DNA of 64,000 nt from positions 3,038,001-3,102,000 of the forward strand of contig NZ_JAUSWV010000002.1 in the NCBI RefSeq assembly GCF_030815485.1, written 5' to 3'. Numbering within the stretch: position 1 is the stretch's first letter; every line of letters starts with the position of its first letter. Below the pieces are notes generated by a model. The model saw only the letters and a program-made list of their open reading frames with translations, did no database searches and had not been told where the DNA came from. This DNA comes from Streptomyces rishiriensis (GTDB lineage Bacteria; Actinomycetota; Actinomycetes; Streptomycetales; Streptomycetaceae). The translations under genes and the position numbers were made by a program. Of the stretch, positions 43,445-52,529 are shown piece by piece.

Positions 43445-45106
43445 ATGCCGACCTGCCCGAACGGACACCAGTCGGGTTCCGACGACTGGTGCGAGGTCTG
43501 CGGTCACCGCATGGCCGGTGCCGTGCCTCCGCCCCCTCCCCCGCCGCCCCCGACCGCCGGCGGCTACGGCTTCCCGCCGCCCCCGCCCGGTCAGGGCGGC
43601 CAGCCCGGCCAGCCCGGCGGACGGCACCTGTCCTCCGTGCCGGACCACGAGCCCGAGCTCTGCCCGCAGTGCCGTACGCCCCGTGAGGGCGGTGCTCCGT
43701 TCTGCGAGGAGTGCCGGTGGAACTTCCTGACCAACACGGCGACCTCCTACACCCCGGCCGCCCCGCGCCCGCCGGCGCCCGGCCCCGGCGCGGGCCCCGG
43801 CGCTCCGGGCCACGGCGGCCCCGGTGGTCAGGGCGGCCCCGGTGGTCAGGGCGGTCAGGGCGGTCCCGGTGGGCGCTTCCAGCCGCCGCCCCCCTCCTAC
43901 GGGGGCGGTGACCCGTTCGAGTACCAGAGCTCCCGCCCGTCCCAGATGAACCGTCCCGCCGAGCCGATCCCGCCGTTCGGCGGCGAGCCGTCGGGCCCGG
44001 GCGGTCAGGGCAGGCCCGGTGGCCAGGGCGGTCCCGCCGGTGGCCCGCCTCCGGGCGCCTTCGGGCGGAACCCCTCCGGCCAGGGCGGCGATCTCTTCGG
44101 CCGCGAACCGTCCGGTCCCGGCGGCCGTCCTCCCGGCCCGCCCGGCGATCCGTTCGGACGCGAGCCGTCGGGTCCGCCCTCGGACCCCTACCGACGTGAG
44201 CAGACCGGACAGGCCTCCGACCCCTTCGGCCGCGAGCCCGGCGGTCCCGGCGGCGACCCCTTCGGCCGTGAGCCGTCCGGTCCCGGCGGCCGTCCGCCCG
44301 GCCCCGGCGGCCCGTCCGGCTTCGGCGCCGACCCCTCACGACCGGGTCCGCCGCCCGGGCCCACGCCCACCGGTCCCGGCATACCGGGCCAGGGCGGCTT
44401 CGGCGGTGGCCAGAACGACCCCAGGAACCAGGGCGGCCCCGGGGCTCCGCAGGCTTTCCAGCCGTCCGGTCCGGCGGCCCCGTCCGGCTTCCCGCAGGAG
44501 ACGGGCCGTCCACAGCAGCCCGGCGGCCGGCCCTTCGGCGGCGCCGACGACGACTGGGTGATCCCCCCGCCGTCGAACCCCGGTCCCGGCCAGGGCGCGC
44601 CCGGCGGCCCCGGCCCGGCCCAGGGCGGCGGCTACGGCTACCCGCAGCCCGGCGCCACCCAGGCACCGCCCCCGCCCGGCCCGGCCTACCAGCAGCAGCC
44701 GGCCACCTGGTCGGTGACCATCGGCCCGGACCGCGCGTACTTCATGGCGATGATGCACCGCTCGGGCCCCGAGGCCGCGGGCCTCAACCTGCCCGCGTAC
44801 TCGCCCGAGCAGCAGCGCACGCTCACCGGTAACCAGTTCACCATCGGCCGCCGCCGCCACTCCACCGGGGAGACCCCCGACCTGGACCTGTCGGTGCCGC
44901 CGGAGGACCCGGGCGTCTCGCACCAGCACGCGGTGCTGGTCCAGCAGCCGGACGGCGGCTGGGCGGTCGTCGACCAGAACTCGACGAACGGCACCACGGT
45001 CAACGGCTCGGAAGAACCGATCCAGCCGTTCGTCCCGGTACCGCTCCAGGACGGCGACCAGGTGCACGTCGGCGCCTGGACCACGATCACGATCCGCCGC
45101 GGTTAG
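43445..45106 (+). CDS. FHA-domain protein with two zinc ribbons and a Gly/Pro-rich linker
   Basis: A 553-residue protein. Zinc ribbon 1 is CPNGHQ...CEVCG at residues 4-19; ribbon 2 is CPQCRTPREGG...CEEC at about 77-95. Residues 100-430 are a Gly/Pro/Gln-rich linker with repeats such as GGQGGPG and FGREPSGPGG. The C-terminal FHA domain (about 455-553) has FTIGRRRH, SHQHAVL and NSTNGTTVNG, the phosphothreonine-binding residues. In mycobacteria and corynebacteria the FHA protein GarA/OdhI is the PknG substrate, so this is a candidate reader of PknG phosphorylation, though much larger than GarA. Confidence 0.88.
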   Translation: MPTCPNGHQSGSDDWCEVCGHRMAGAVPPPPPPPPPTAGGYGFPPPPPGQGGQPGQPGGRHLSSVPDHEPELCPQCRTPREGGAPFCEECRWNFLTNTATSYTPAAPRPPAPGPGAGPGAPGHGGPGGQGGPGGQGGQGGPGGRFQPPPPSYGGGDPFEYQSSRPSQMNRPAEPIPPFGGEPSGPGGQGRPGGQGGPAGGPPPGAFGRNPSGQGGDLFGREPSGPGGRPPGPPGDPFGREPSGPPSDPYRREQTGQASDPFGREPGGPGGDPFGREPSGPGGRPPGPGGPSGFGADPSRPGPPPGPTPTGPGIPGQGGFGGGQNDPRNQGGPGAPQAFQPSGPAAPSGFPQETGRPQQPGGRPFGGADDDWVIPPPSNPGPGQGAPGGPGPAQGGGYGYPQPGATQAPPPPGPAYQQQPATWSVTIGPDRAYFMAMMHRSGPEAAGLNLPAYSPEQQRTLTGNQFTIGRRRHSTGETPDLDLSVPPEDPGVSHQHAVLVQQPDGGWAVVDQNSTNGTTVNGSEEPIQPFVPVPLQDGDQVHVGAWTTITIRRG

Positions 45107-45117
45107 GCCGAGTCCGG

Positions 45118-46128
45118 CTAGACCTCGACGAGGCCCGGACCCGACGAACCCGGCAGGGGCCACGCGTACGGCCCCTCCGGTTCGTCGAGCCACGCCCACG
45201 CGTGCTCGGCGCCGACCGTGATGCCGTACCGCTCCCGTCCCGGCATGCCCTCGCGCTCCCACAGAGCGGACGCTTCCTGGGGGTCGAGGATGCCCCGGGT
45301 CAGGGCCAGCAGGAAGTGGAACAGGTCGCTCTCCCTGGCCCGGTGCGGCACCCCCGCGAGCGCCACCGGCTCCGGCTCGCGCCGGTCCGACCCGCGCAAC
45401 GGCACGAAGAAGGCCGGGGTCCGCAGGAAGTGGCCCTCGGCGTGTCCGGCGTCCCGCACGGTCAGCGCGATCAGCCCGGTGGCCAGCGGGGCCAGGATCA
45501 GGGCCCCGGGGGCGCACTGGGCGAGCCAGGCGCGCGGGATCGACGTCAGCGTGCAGGTCGCGATGATCCGGTCGAAGGGGGCGCGTTCCGGCACCCCGCG
45601 CGCCCCGTCTCCGGTGACGACGGTCGGCCGGTACCCCGCGTCCTGAAGGTGCCGGCGGGCCGACTCGGTGATCTCGGGATCCAGGTCGACGGTGGTGACG
45701 TGCCCGTCGCCGAGGCGGTACGACAGCAGTGCCGCGTTGTACCCGGTGCCCGCGCCGATCTCGAGGACCCGGTGCCCGTCCTCGACCCGCAGCTCGGCCA
45801 GCATCAGCGCCATCAGCGAGGGCTGGCTGCTGGAGGACAGCAGCACGCCGTCGCGCATCCTGGTGGCCAGCGGGACGTCCTCGTACGCGCCCCGCACCCA
45901 GCGGGCCCGGGTACGGGGGTCCGGACTACCGCCCCAGCACCGTTCGTGGCCGCCCACACCGCCGACGTAGTAGTACGGCACGAAGAGGTGGCGCGGGACC
46001 GCGGCGAACGCCTCCTCCCAGCGTGGATCGGCGTCGAAGGCCCCGCTCGCCTCGATCTCGCGCAGCAGCCCCGCCCGGGCCGATGCGGCGAGGTCTGCAA
46101 GCTCCTTGTCGAGTGCGTCCGCGCTCAT
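45118..46128 (-). CDS. PCMT-family (protein-isoaspartyl-type) methyltransferase
   Basis: A 336-residue SAM-dependent methyltransferase. The N-terminus has FAAVPRHLFVP, a PCMT signature, and SSSSQPSLMALML; the SAM-binding motif is VLEIGAGTGYNAALLSYRL. The C-terminal 120 residues are an extension beyond the 210 residues of classic PCMT, a form common in Streptomyces and used for repair or, in some clusters, for peptide modification. No precursor peptide or lanthipeptide synthetase is nearby. It converges on the FHA gene, with 11 bp between stop codons, so no separate terminator fits. Confidence 0.82.
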   Translation of the reverse strand: MSADALDKELADLAASARAGLLREIEASGAFDADPRWEEAFAAVPRHLFVPYYYVGGVGGHERCWGGSPDPRTRARWVRGAYEDVPLATRMRDGVLLSSSSQPSLMALMLAELRVEDGHRVLEIGAGTGYNAALLSYRLGDGHVTTVDLDPEITESARRHLQDAGYRPTVVTGDGARGVPERAPFDRIIATCTLTSIPRAWLAQCAPGALILAPLATGLIALTVRDAGHAEGHFLRTPAFFVPLRGSDRREPEPVALAGVPHRARESDLFHFLLALTRGILDPQEASALWEREGMPGRERYGITVGAEHAWAWLDEPEGPYAWPLPGSSGPGLVEV

Positions 46129-46241
46129 GACTCCACTGTGCGGCGCGCGGCCCCGGGAAGCGAGCCCCGGGAACCGAGCCGCCGGGAGCGGCCGCAGGGG
46201 CGGTCCTACGCCTCAAGTCCTCCGTCTCCCGGTCTGAGACC

Positions 46242-46655
46242 ATGGGAGGCGTGAAAGAGATTCGGCGCGGCACGCTTCAGGAGCAGACCTTCTACGAGCA
46301 GGTCGGTGGGGAGGAGACCTTCCGCCGGCTGGTCCACCGTTTCTATGAGGGAGTCGCCGAGGACCCGATCCTGCGGCCCATGTACCCGGAGGAGGACCTG
46401 GGCCCGGCCGAGGAGCGTTTCGCGCTGTTCCTCATGCAGTACTGGGGCGGTCCGACGACCTACAGCGAGCATCGCGGCCACCCGCGTCTGCGGATGCGGC
46501 ACGCCCCCTTCGTCGTGGACCGGGCCGCGCACGACGCCTGGCTGAAGCACATGCGGGTCGCGGTCGACGAGCTCGGTCTGCCCGAGGAGCACGAGCACAC
46601 CCTGTGGAACTACCTGACGTACGCGGCGGCGTCGATGGTGAACACCCCCCAGTAA
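46242..46655 (+). CDS. glbO: Group II truncated hemoglobin
   Basis: A 137-residue globin of the trHbO type. QTFYEQVGGEETFRRLVHRFY forms the A and B helices with the B10 tyrosine; PMYPEEDLGPAEERFALFLM and QYWGGP carry the E/G-helix tryptophan pattern, and the proximal His is in RMRHAPF. It binds O2 and other diatomic ligands and probably protects against reactive nitrogen or oxygen species. The start ATG 46242 lacks a clear Shine-Dalgarno sequence; GTG 46251 is an alternative. It is monocistronic, followed by 179 bp without a gene. Confidence 0.88.
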   Translation: MGGVKEIRRGTLQEQTFYEQVGGEETFRRLVHRFYEGVAEDPILRPMYPEEDLGPAEERFALFLMQYWGGPTTYSEHRGHPRLRMRHAPFVVDRAAHDAWLKHMRVAVDELGLPEEHEHTLWNYLTYAAASMVNTPQ

Positions 46656-46834
46656 CCCGCGACGGGGGACGCGCCGAACCGCCCGGGCCCTGCCGGGGAA
46701 GCAGGGTGAGAGGTGACGGGAGACGCGAGGGGTCACGCGAGATGACGTGACGGGTGCCGAGACGGCGCAGGGGACGGGGAGCGTGATGGGGCCGGGGCAG
46801 GGGACGGGGAACGTGGCGCCGGGGACGGCGGGCG

Positions 46835-47515
46835 TCAGCGCACGCTGACGTCGAGCATTCCCAGCTGCCCCGCCCGCCGCACGGCGATCGACCCGTACGG
46901 TGTCCGCAGCCGCAGCCACGCGCCGAAGGAAAGCAGTTTCAGCTCCCCCGGGCCCGACGAGGGCCGAAGGAATCCGAGCGACTGGGCCGCGTGCACGGCG
47001 CGCACGGGAAGTCCGGTGTCCCCGACCGTCCGGGACCAGATCTCCCGCCCGATCCGGTCGAGTTCGGCCCGCGTCCGCAGTTCGACCGTCAACTCCTCGG
47101 TCCGGGACCGGAATTCGGCGACGGCCGCACCGACCATCGCACGCAGCGCGTCCGGTGCGGGCAGCCCCGCCTCGGTCCGCCACCCACCGCGCGGCGGCAG
47201 CACACCGGCCCACGGCGGCCCGGTGACGGCCGCGGGAACCGCAGCCGTCGCGGCGCCCTCGTCGACGGACTCCAGCAGCTCACCCGCCGACACGGTCACG
47301 TCGAGCGCGACATCGAGGCCGTTCTCGTACGGCTTGGCCAGCCGGACCGCGCGGATCGCGAGCACCTCGAAGGAGGGCGGCCGGCCGAAGACGGCGAGGG
47401 CGGTGCCGGCCGCCTGCAGCCGCACCGCCGCTCCACGGTCGTAGCGGAGCAGCCGGGAGAGGAAGGCCGCGACGTCCGCGGCCTCCCCCTCGTCGGCCAG
47501 GTGGAGCACCGTCAT
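46835..47515 (-). CDS. Conserved actinobacterial protein of unknown function
   Basis: A 226-residue soluble protein. Nothing catalytic is visible. It has an N-terminal helical part (AADVAAFLSRLLRYDRGAAVRLQ), a middle GGWRTEAGLPAP and a C-terminal FLRPSSGPGELKLLSFGAWLRL. Its ATG overlaps the stop of the thioesterase gene (ATGA at 47512-47515), so it is translationally coupled to that gene and belongs to the ettA-thioesterase transcript. The conserved neighbourhood hints at a shared role, but I cannot name it. Confidence 0.75.
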   Translation of the reverse strand: MTVLHLADEGEAADVAAFLSRLLRYDRGAAVRLQAAGTALAVFGRPPSFEVLAIRAVRLAKPYENGLDVALDVTVSAGELLESVDEGAATAAVPAAVTGPPWAGVLPPRGGWRTEAGLPAPDALRAMVGAAVAEFRSRTEELTVELRTRAELDRIGREIWSRTVGDTGLPVRAVHAAQSLGFLRPSSGPGELKLLSFGAWLRLRTPYGSIAVRRAGQLGMLDVSVR

Positions 47516-47922
47516 GCGGCGACGGCCTCCTCGTCGTCGTCCCGGTACTCGGCGAGGAACTCACGCTCCTCGGCGGTGAGACGGCGCGGCCGCTGCGCCT
47601 CGAAGTCGAACGGCACGATCACCGTGGAGGCGGTGACGTAGACCTGGTCGCCGTCCTTCACCTCGTAGGTGATGGTGAAGGACGCGGCCCTGATCTGCGT
47701 GATCCACAGCTCGATGTCGACCGGGGAGTGCCGGTGGACGAGCTGCCGCTTGTAGTCGATCTCGTGACGCGCCACCACGGACCCCTGCTTGAAGTCCTTC
47801 TCCGGGCGGAACAGGAAGTCGATACGGGCTTCCTCCAGGTAGCGGAGGAAGACCACGTTGTTGACGTGGCCGTACGCGTCCATGTCCGCCCAGCGCAGTG
47901 GGCAGCGGTAGATGTGCCGCAA
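47512..47922 (-). CDS. Hot-dog fold acyl-CoA thioesterase (4HBT family)
   Basis: A 136-residue protein with the 4-hydroxybenzoyl-CoA thioesterase signature LRWADMDAYGHVNNVVFLRYLEEAR at its start; the catalytic Asp is in the WADMD segment. The remainder (VVARHEIDYKRQLVHRHSPVDI) is typical of YbgC/FadM-like enzymes that hydrolyse acyl-CoA. Substrate chain length is unknown. It begins six bases after the ettA stop and overlaps the next gene. Confidence 0.88.
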   Translation of the reverse strand: MRHIYRCPLRWADMDAYGHVNNVVFLRYLEEARIDFLFRPEKDFKQGSVVARHEIDYKRQLVHRHSPVDIELWITQIRAASFTITYEVKDGDQVYVTASTVIVPFDFEAQRPRRLTAEEREFLAEYRDDDEEAVAA

Positions 47923-47928
47923 GATCGA

Positions 47929-49593
<1,665 letters not shown>

Positions 49594-49817
49594 GAGAAAC
49601 CGTCCGGCAGCTTGAAATCTGGCAGTGGGCAGGTGGGCAGATACACCCCATCTTGCCTGAGGTCCACCCCTGGGTGTTAACCCGTTCGGTCGGGGGCCCG
49701 TGAGCTGCGGCTTCACAGCCGGCACCGACGACGCGCCCGTCACCCTCGATCACGTGCCGGGAGCACCGCCGCGTCGCCCGCCGTCCCCGCCCGCCGCCCC
49801 CGCCCGCGCGGACCAGG

Positions 49818-51236
49818 TCAGTGGTTGGTCTCGTTCTCCTTGCGGCCCAGGAGCAGGAGGGCCGCTCCGCCGATGACCACCAGGCCGATGGCGGTGCCGG
49901 CGATGAGGGGGGTGGCGCTGGTGCCGCCCGTCGCCGCGAGGTTGGTGTCGTCGGTGGTGGAGGTGCCACCGACGGTGGCCGGGCTCGGTTCGACGAGGGT
50001 CTGGGTGGTCAGGCCCTCGGCCTCATCCGCCTGGGTCTCACAGTCCAGGACACCGGTGAAGCGGCTCTCCACGCCTTGCGGGCCGTTGATCGTGAAGGCG
50101 TAGGCCTGGTCCTCCTGGAGCGGGATCGTCACCGTCCGGGAGGCACCGGCCGGGATGGTGTACTCGGTCCCCATCAGCTCGAAGGTGAAGACCTGGTCGC
50201 CCTGGTTGACGGCCGTGATGTCCACTCCGGTCTTCGCGCAGTCCTTCGCCGCGGACAGTGCCGGTATCGCGCCCTGCTCCGCCCAGGTGGCGCTCGCCGT
50301 CGCCGCCACCGTCGACTCGCTGGAGCCGGCCAGGATCTGGGTCTGGCTGCGACTCTCGGAAGTGAAGGCACGGCCGACGGGGACGGTGGTCGAGGCCTGG
50401 ACGGTCAGCTCGGCCGAGCCGTCGGCCGAGTCGGCCGGCACGTCGAAGAACAGCTGGCTGCCGTCCGTCACGGACGTGACCACCTTGCCGTCCTTGCCGA
50501 CGATCCGTACACCGCTGGTGGCGGCGTCCAGCGGAGGTGTCACCGTCACGCCGCTCGCGTTCGTGTGCACGGTCACCGGGCCGAGCAGTTCGCCGGGGTG
50601 ACCGGCGACGGCGGGCGCCTCGAGGGTGAGCGACGCCTTGGGCTCCGCCACGGGGCGGGCGGCCTTCTGGAGGTAGTCCGCGAGCCGCTCGGCCTGCGGG
50701 TCGACGGCGTCGACGTCAGCGCCGTCCGAGTAGCGCCAGATGGCCACCTGGGTGCCGGTGGCCGCGTCCTGTTCGCTGAGACCGCCGTCGATGCCGGCCT
50801 TGTCCGCGAGCGAAGCCAGGTCGTTCACCTGAGGGTAGGAGTGCTGGAGGATCCAACGGACGCGTCCCGCGTCCTTGTTGGCTCCCAGCGAGGTGCCGCT
50901 CCAGGGTGTCTCCTGGTACTTGGCGTCCTTCTGCGTGGGGTTGTACAGGTCGACGCAGTAGGTCTGCAAGGTGCCGCCGCCCTCGACGGACATCTCGAAC
51001 AGGCCCGCCGAGACCTCCTGGTCGCCGCCGTCGGCGTGGATCACCGCGGCGCCGTAGGTCTTGAGACCGCCCATCGTCGCCGTGGCGCCGCCCTGACTCT
51101 GTGTCACCTCGGCGGCGGAAGCCGCGCCGGCGCCGGCGATCACACCGACGGCGACGAGGCCGGACACCATCGCCGCCACGGCGACGCGGACCGCCCCGCG
51201 CCCGCGCACGAACGACGCGGAGAACGAACAAATCAC
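49818..51236 (-). CDS. Sortase-anchored thioester-domain (TIE) surface protein
   Basis: A 472-residue cell-surface protein. A signal peptide (residues 1-42) ends in AASAA. The thioester domain has Cys94 in QTYCVDLYNP and Gln163 in GTQVAIWRYSD, which can form an internal Cys-Gln thioester that bonds covalently to a target surface. Beta-rich repeats follow, then a Thr-rich stalk, the sortase E-type motif LAATGG, a membrane helix (AIGLVVIGGAALLLLG) and a positive tail. GAAGGGG precedes the GTG at 51236. Related Streptomyces proteins are known as Cys-Gln thioester bond-forming surface proteins; the ligand is unknown. Confidence 0.9.
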   Translation of the reverse strand: MICSFSASFVRGRGAVRVAVAAMVSGLVAVGVIAGAGAASAAEVTQSQGGATATMGGLKTYGAAVIHADGGDQEVSAGLFEMSVEGGGTLQTYCVDLYNPTQKDAKYQETPWSGTSLGANKDAGRVRWILQHSYPQVNDLASLADKAGIDGGLSEQDAATGTQVAIWRYSDGADVDAVDPQAERLADYLQKAARPVAEPKASLTLEAPAVAGHPGELLGPVTVHTNASGVTVTPPLDAATSGVRIVGKDGKVVTSVTDGSQLFFDVPADSADGSAELTVQASTTVPVGRAFTSESRSQTQILAGSSESTVAATASATWAEQGAIPALSAAKDCAKTGVDITAVNQGDQVFTFELMGTEYTIPAGASRTVTIPLQEDQAYAFTINGPQGVESRFTGVLDCETQADEAEGLTTQTLVEPSPATVGGTSTTDDTNLAATGGTSATPLIAGTAIGLVVIGGAALLLLGRKENETNH

Positions 51237-51583
51237 GCAATTCCCCTTCGAGCAGGACCCGTTGATGTGGGGGGTACGGGTCCCACCAGCAGAATCAGAA
51301 GCCCCGTGAGCCACGTCCGGCATCCTAGAGACGTCGCGCACCACGCTTACCGGTCATCTCATCGGATCGCCGATCCGACTCGGAATCGTTATCCCCAAGA
51401 TCGTCCCGAGCTTCGACTTGTCGACAAATCCGCTTGAGCGCCCGAAGCGCATGCGCCGACAAGCGGCAGACCCGTCGGCACCGGCGCGGGCCGGGACCTG
51501 ACGCACCGTCACCGGTCCGTCGCATGACAGCGCACTTGCCCCACCCGCACCGCGCCGCACCGCTCGCTCCGTGTCGCCCCTCA

Positions 51584-51691
51584 GCTCACGTCACCGCCAC
51601 CGCGACCGGCTCACGTCACCTGCTCACACCACCGCGACCGGCTCACGTCACCTGCTCACGCCACCGCGACCGGCTCACGTCACCGCCACCG
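51584..51691. repeat. 32-bp tandem repeat at the ssbB 3' end
   Basis: Two full 32-bp units (51609-51640 and 51641-51672, differing at one base) are flanked by partial copies at 51584-51608 and 51673-51691. The last partial copy contains the ssbB stop codon. The rest of the 51237-51583 gap holds the promoter region of the adhesin gene and no recognisable gene. Confidence 0.8.
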
Positions 51692-52163
51692 GCTCGCGAT
51701 GCCTGCTCTGCGGGGTCTCCGGCTCCGGTTCGGCGGCATCGGCGGCCGGTGTCTCCCAGTCGGGCTCCGGCCGCGCCGGTGAGCCGACGGCCATCGGCTC
51801 GGGCCGGCCCGACCGCCGGAAGGCGGAGGTGCCCCGAGAGATGTCGTGGCCGATCGCCACGGCGTCGATGTCCGCAGACGTCCAGCTCTGCTGTCCTTCA
51901 CGCGATTCCGTACGTACCCTGAGCCTGCCCTGCACCATCACCGGGTCGCCGACGTTCAGCGAGGCCGACGCGTTGGTGGCCAGTTGCCGGTTGGCCCACA
52001 CCGTGAAGAAGTTGGTGTGCCCGTCCGTCCAGGTGCCCTTCTCCCGGTCCCAATAGCGCGAGGTCACCGCCAGCCGGAACCTCACCGACGCACCCGCCGC
52101 CAGATCCCGGTAGACCGGCTGCGTCGCCACGTTGCCGACCGCGCAGACCATCGTCTCGTTCAT
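51675..52163 (-). CDS. ssbB: Single-stranded DNA-binding protein SsbB-type
   Basis: A 162-residue protein with an SSB OB fold at residues 1-110 (MNETMVCAVGNVATQPVYRD, SVRFRLAVTSRYWDREKGTW, FFTVWANRQLATNASASLNVGDPVMVQGRL). The C-terminus lacks the acidic DDDIPF tip that recruits replication proteins, the mark of the second Streptomyces SSB, which acts in chromosome segregation during sporulation. GAGGAGGGG precedes the ATG at 52163. Its place next to the sporulation dynamins dynB/dynA fits a developmental role. Confidence 0.88.
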   Translation of the reverse strand: MNETMVCAVGNVATQPVYRDLAAGASVRFRLAVTSRYWDREKGTWTDGHTNFFTVWANRQLATNASASLNVGDPVMVQGRLRVRTESREGQQSWTSADIDAVAIGHDISRGTSAFRRSGRPEPMAVGSPARPEPDWETPAADAAEPEPETPQSRHREPVAVT

Positions 52164-52529
52164 CGTGAACCCCTCCTCGCCGGGCGGTGGCCCCGCCCGG
52201 ATACACGTACGGGCCCGTCCCGCACGGTTGCGTCCGCCGTGACGGCCGCGGCTCTCGCACCGCGTACCGTCACCGCCTCCCGGCGACCGCGTCCGTCGCG
52301 ATCGCCGTGAAGCCAGACTGCCTCCGTCGGACCGGGCCCGCCGAGCGCTGTGGACCGTCCACCACCTGTGGAAAACTCCACCACCCGGACGAGTGATCCA
52401 CGCCCCGCTCCCCGCGGATAACCCGCTGTGGAGCACTCCTGTGGAGCACCGCCTGAGGGTCACCACCTGTAGGGCACCCTCTGCGGAACCACCACCTGAG
52501 ATCACTCCCTGTGGATCACCCACAGCACC
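52164..52529. promoter_or_regulatory. ssbB upstream region with a cluster of TGTGGA motifs
   Basis: Between dynB and ssbB, TGTGGA occurs at 52349, 52367, 52427, 52440 and 52510, mostly as CACCTGTGGA or CTGTGGAGCAC, with several TCCACC complements. This resembles a cluster of degenerate DnaA boxes (TTGTCCACA on the other strand). No gene is present in this interval. Confidence 0.45.

Noticed and set aside
44100..44700. Collagen-like protein in the Gly/Pro-rich region
   Set aside because: The repeats lack a regular Gly-X-Y pattern and form a linker between zinc ribbons and an FHA domain.
51584..51691. A possible CRISPR array
   Set aside because: The 32-bp units are directly adjacent without unique spacers, only two are complete and no cas genes are present.
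52340..52520. A replication origin
   Set aside because: TGTGGA motifs are short and degenerate, and dnaA, dnaN and gyrase genes are absent. I list it only as a possible DnaA-linked regulatory region.
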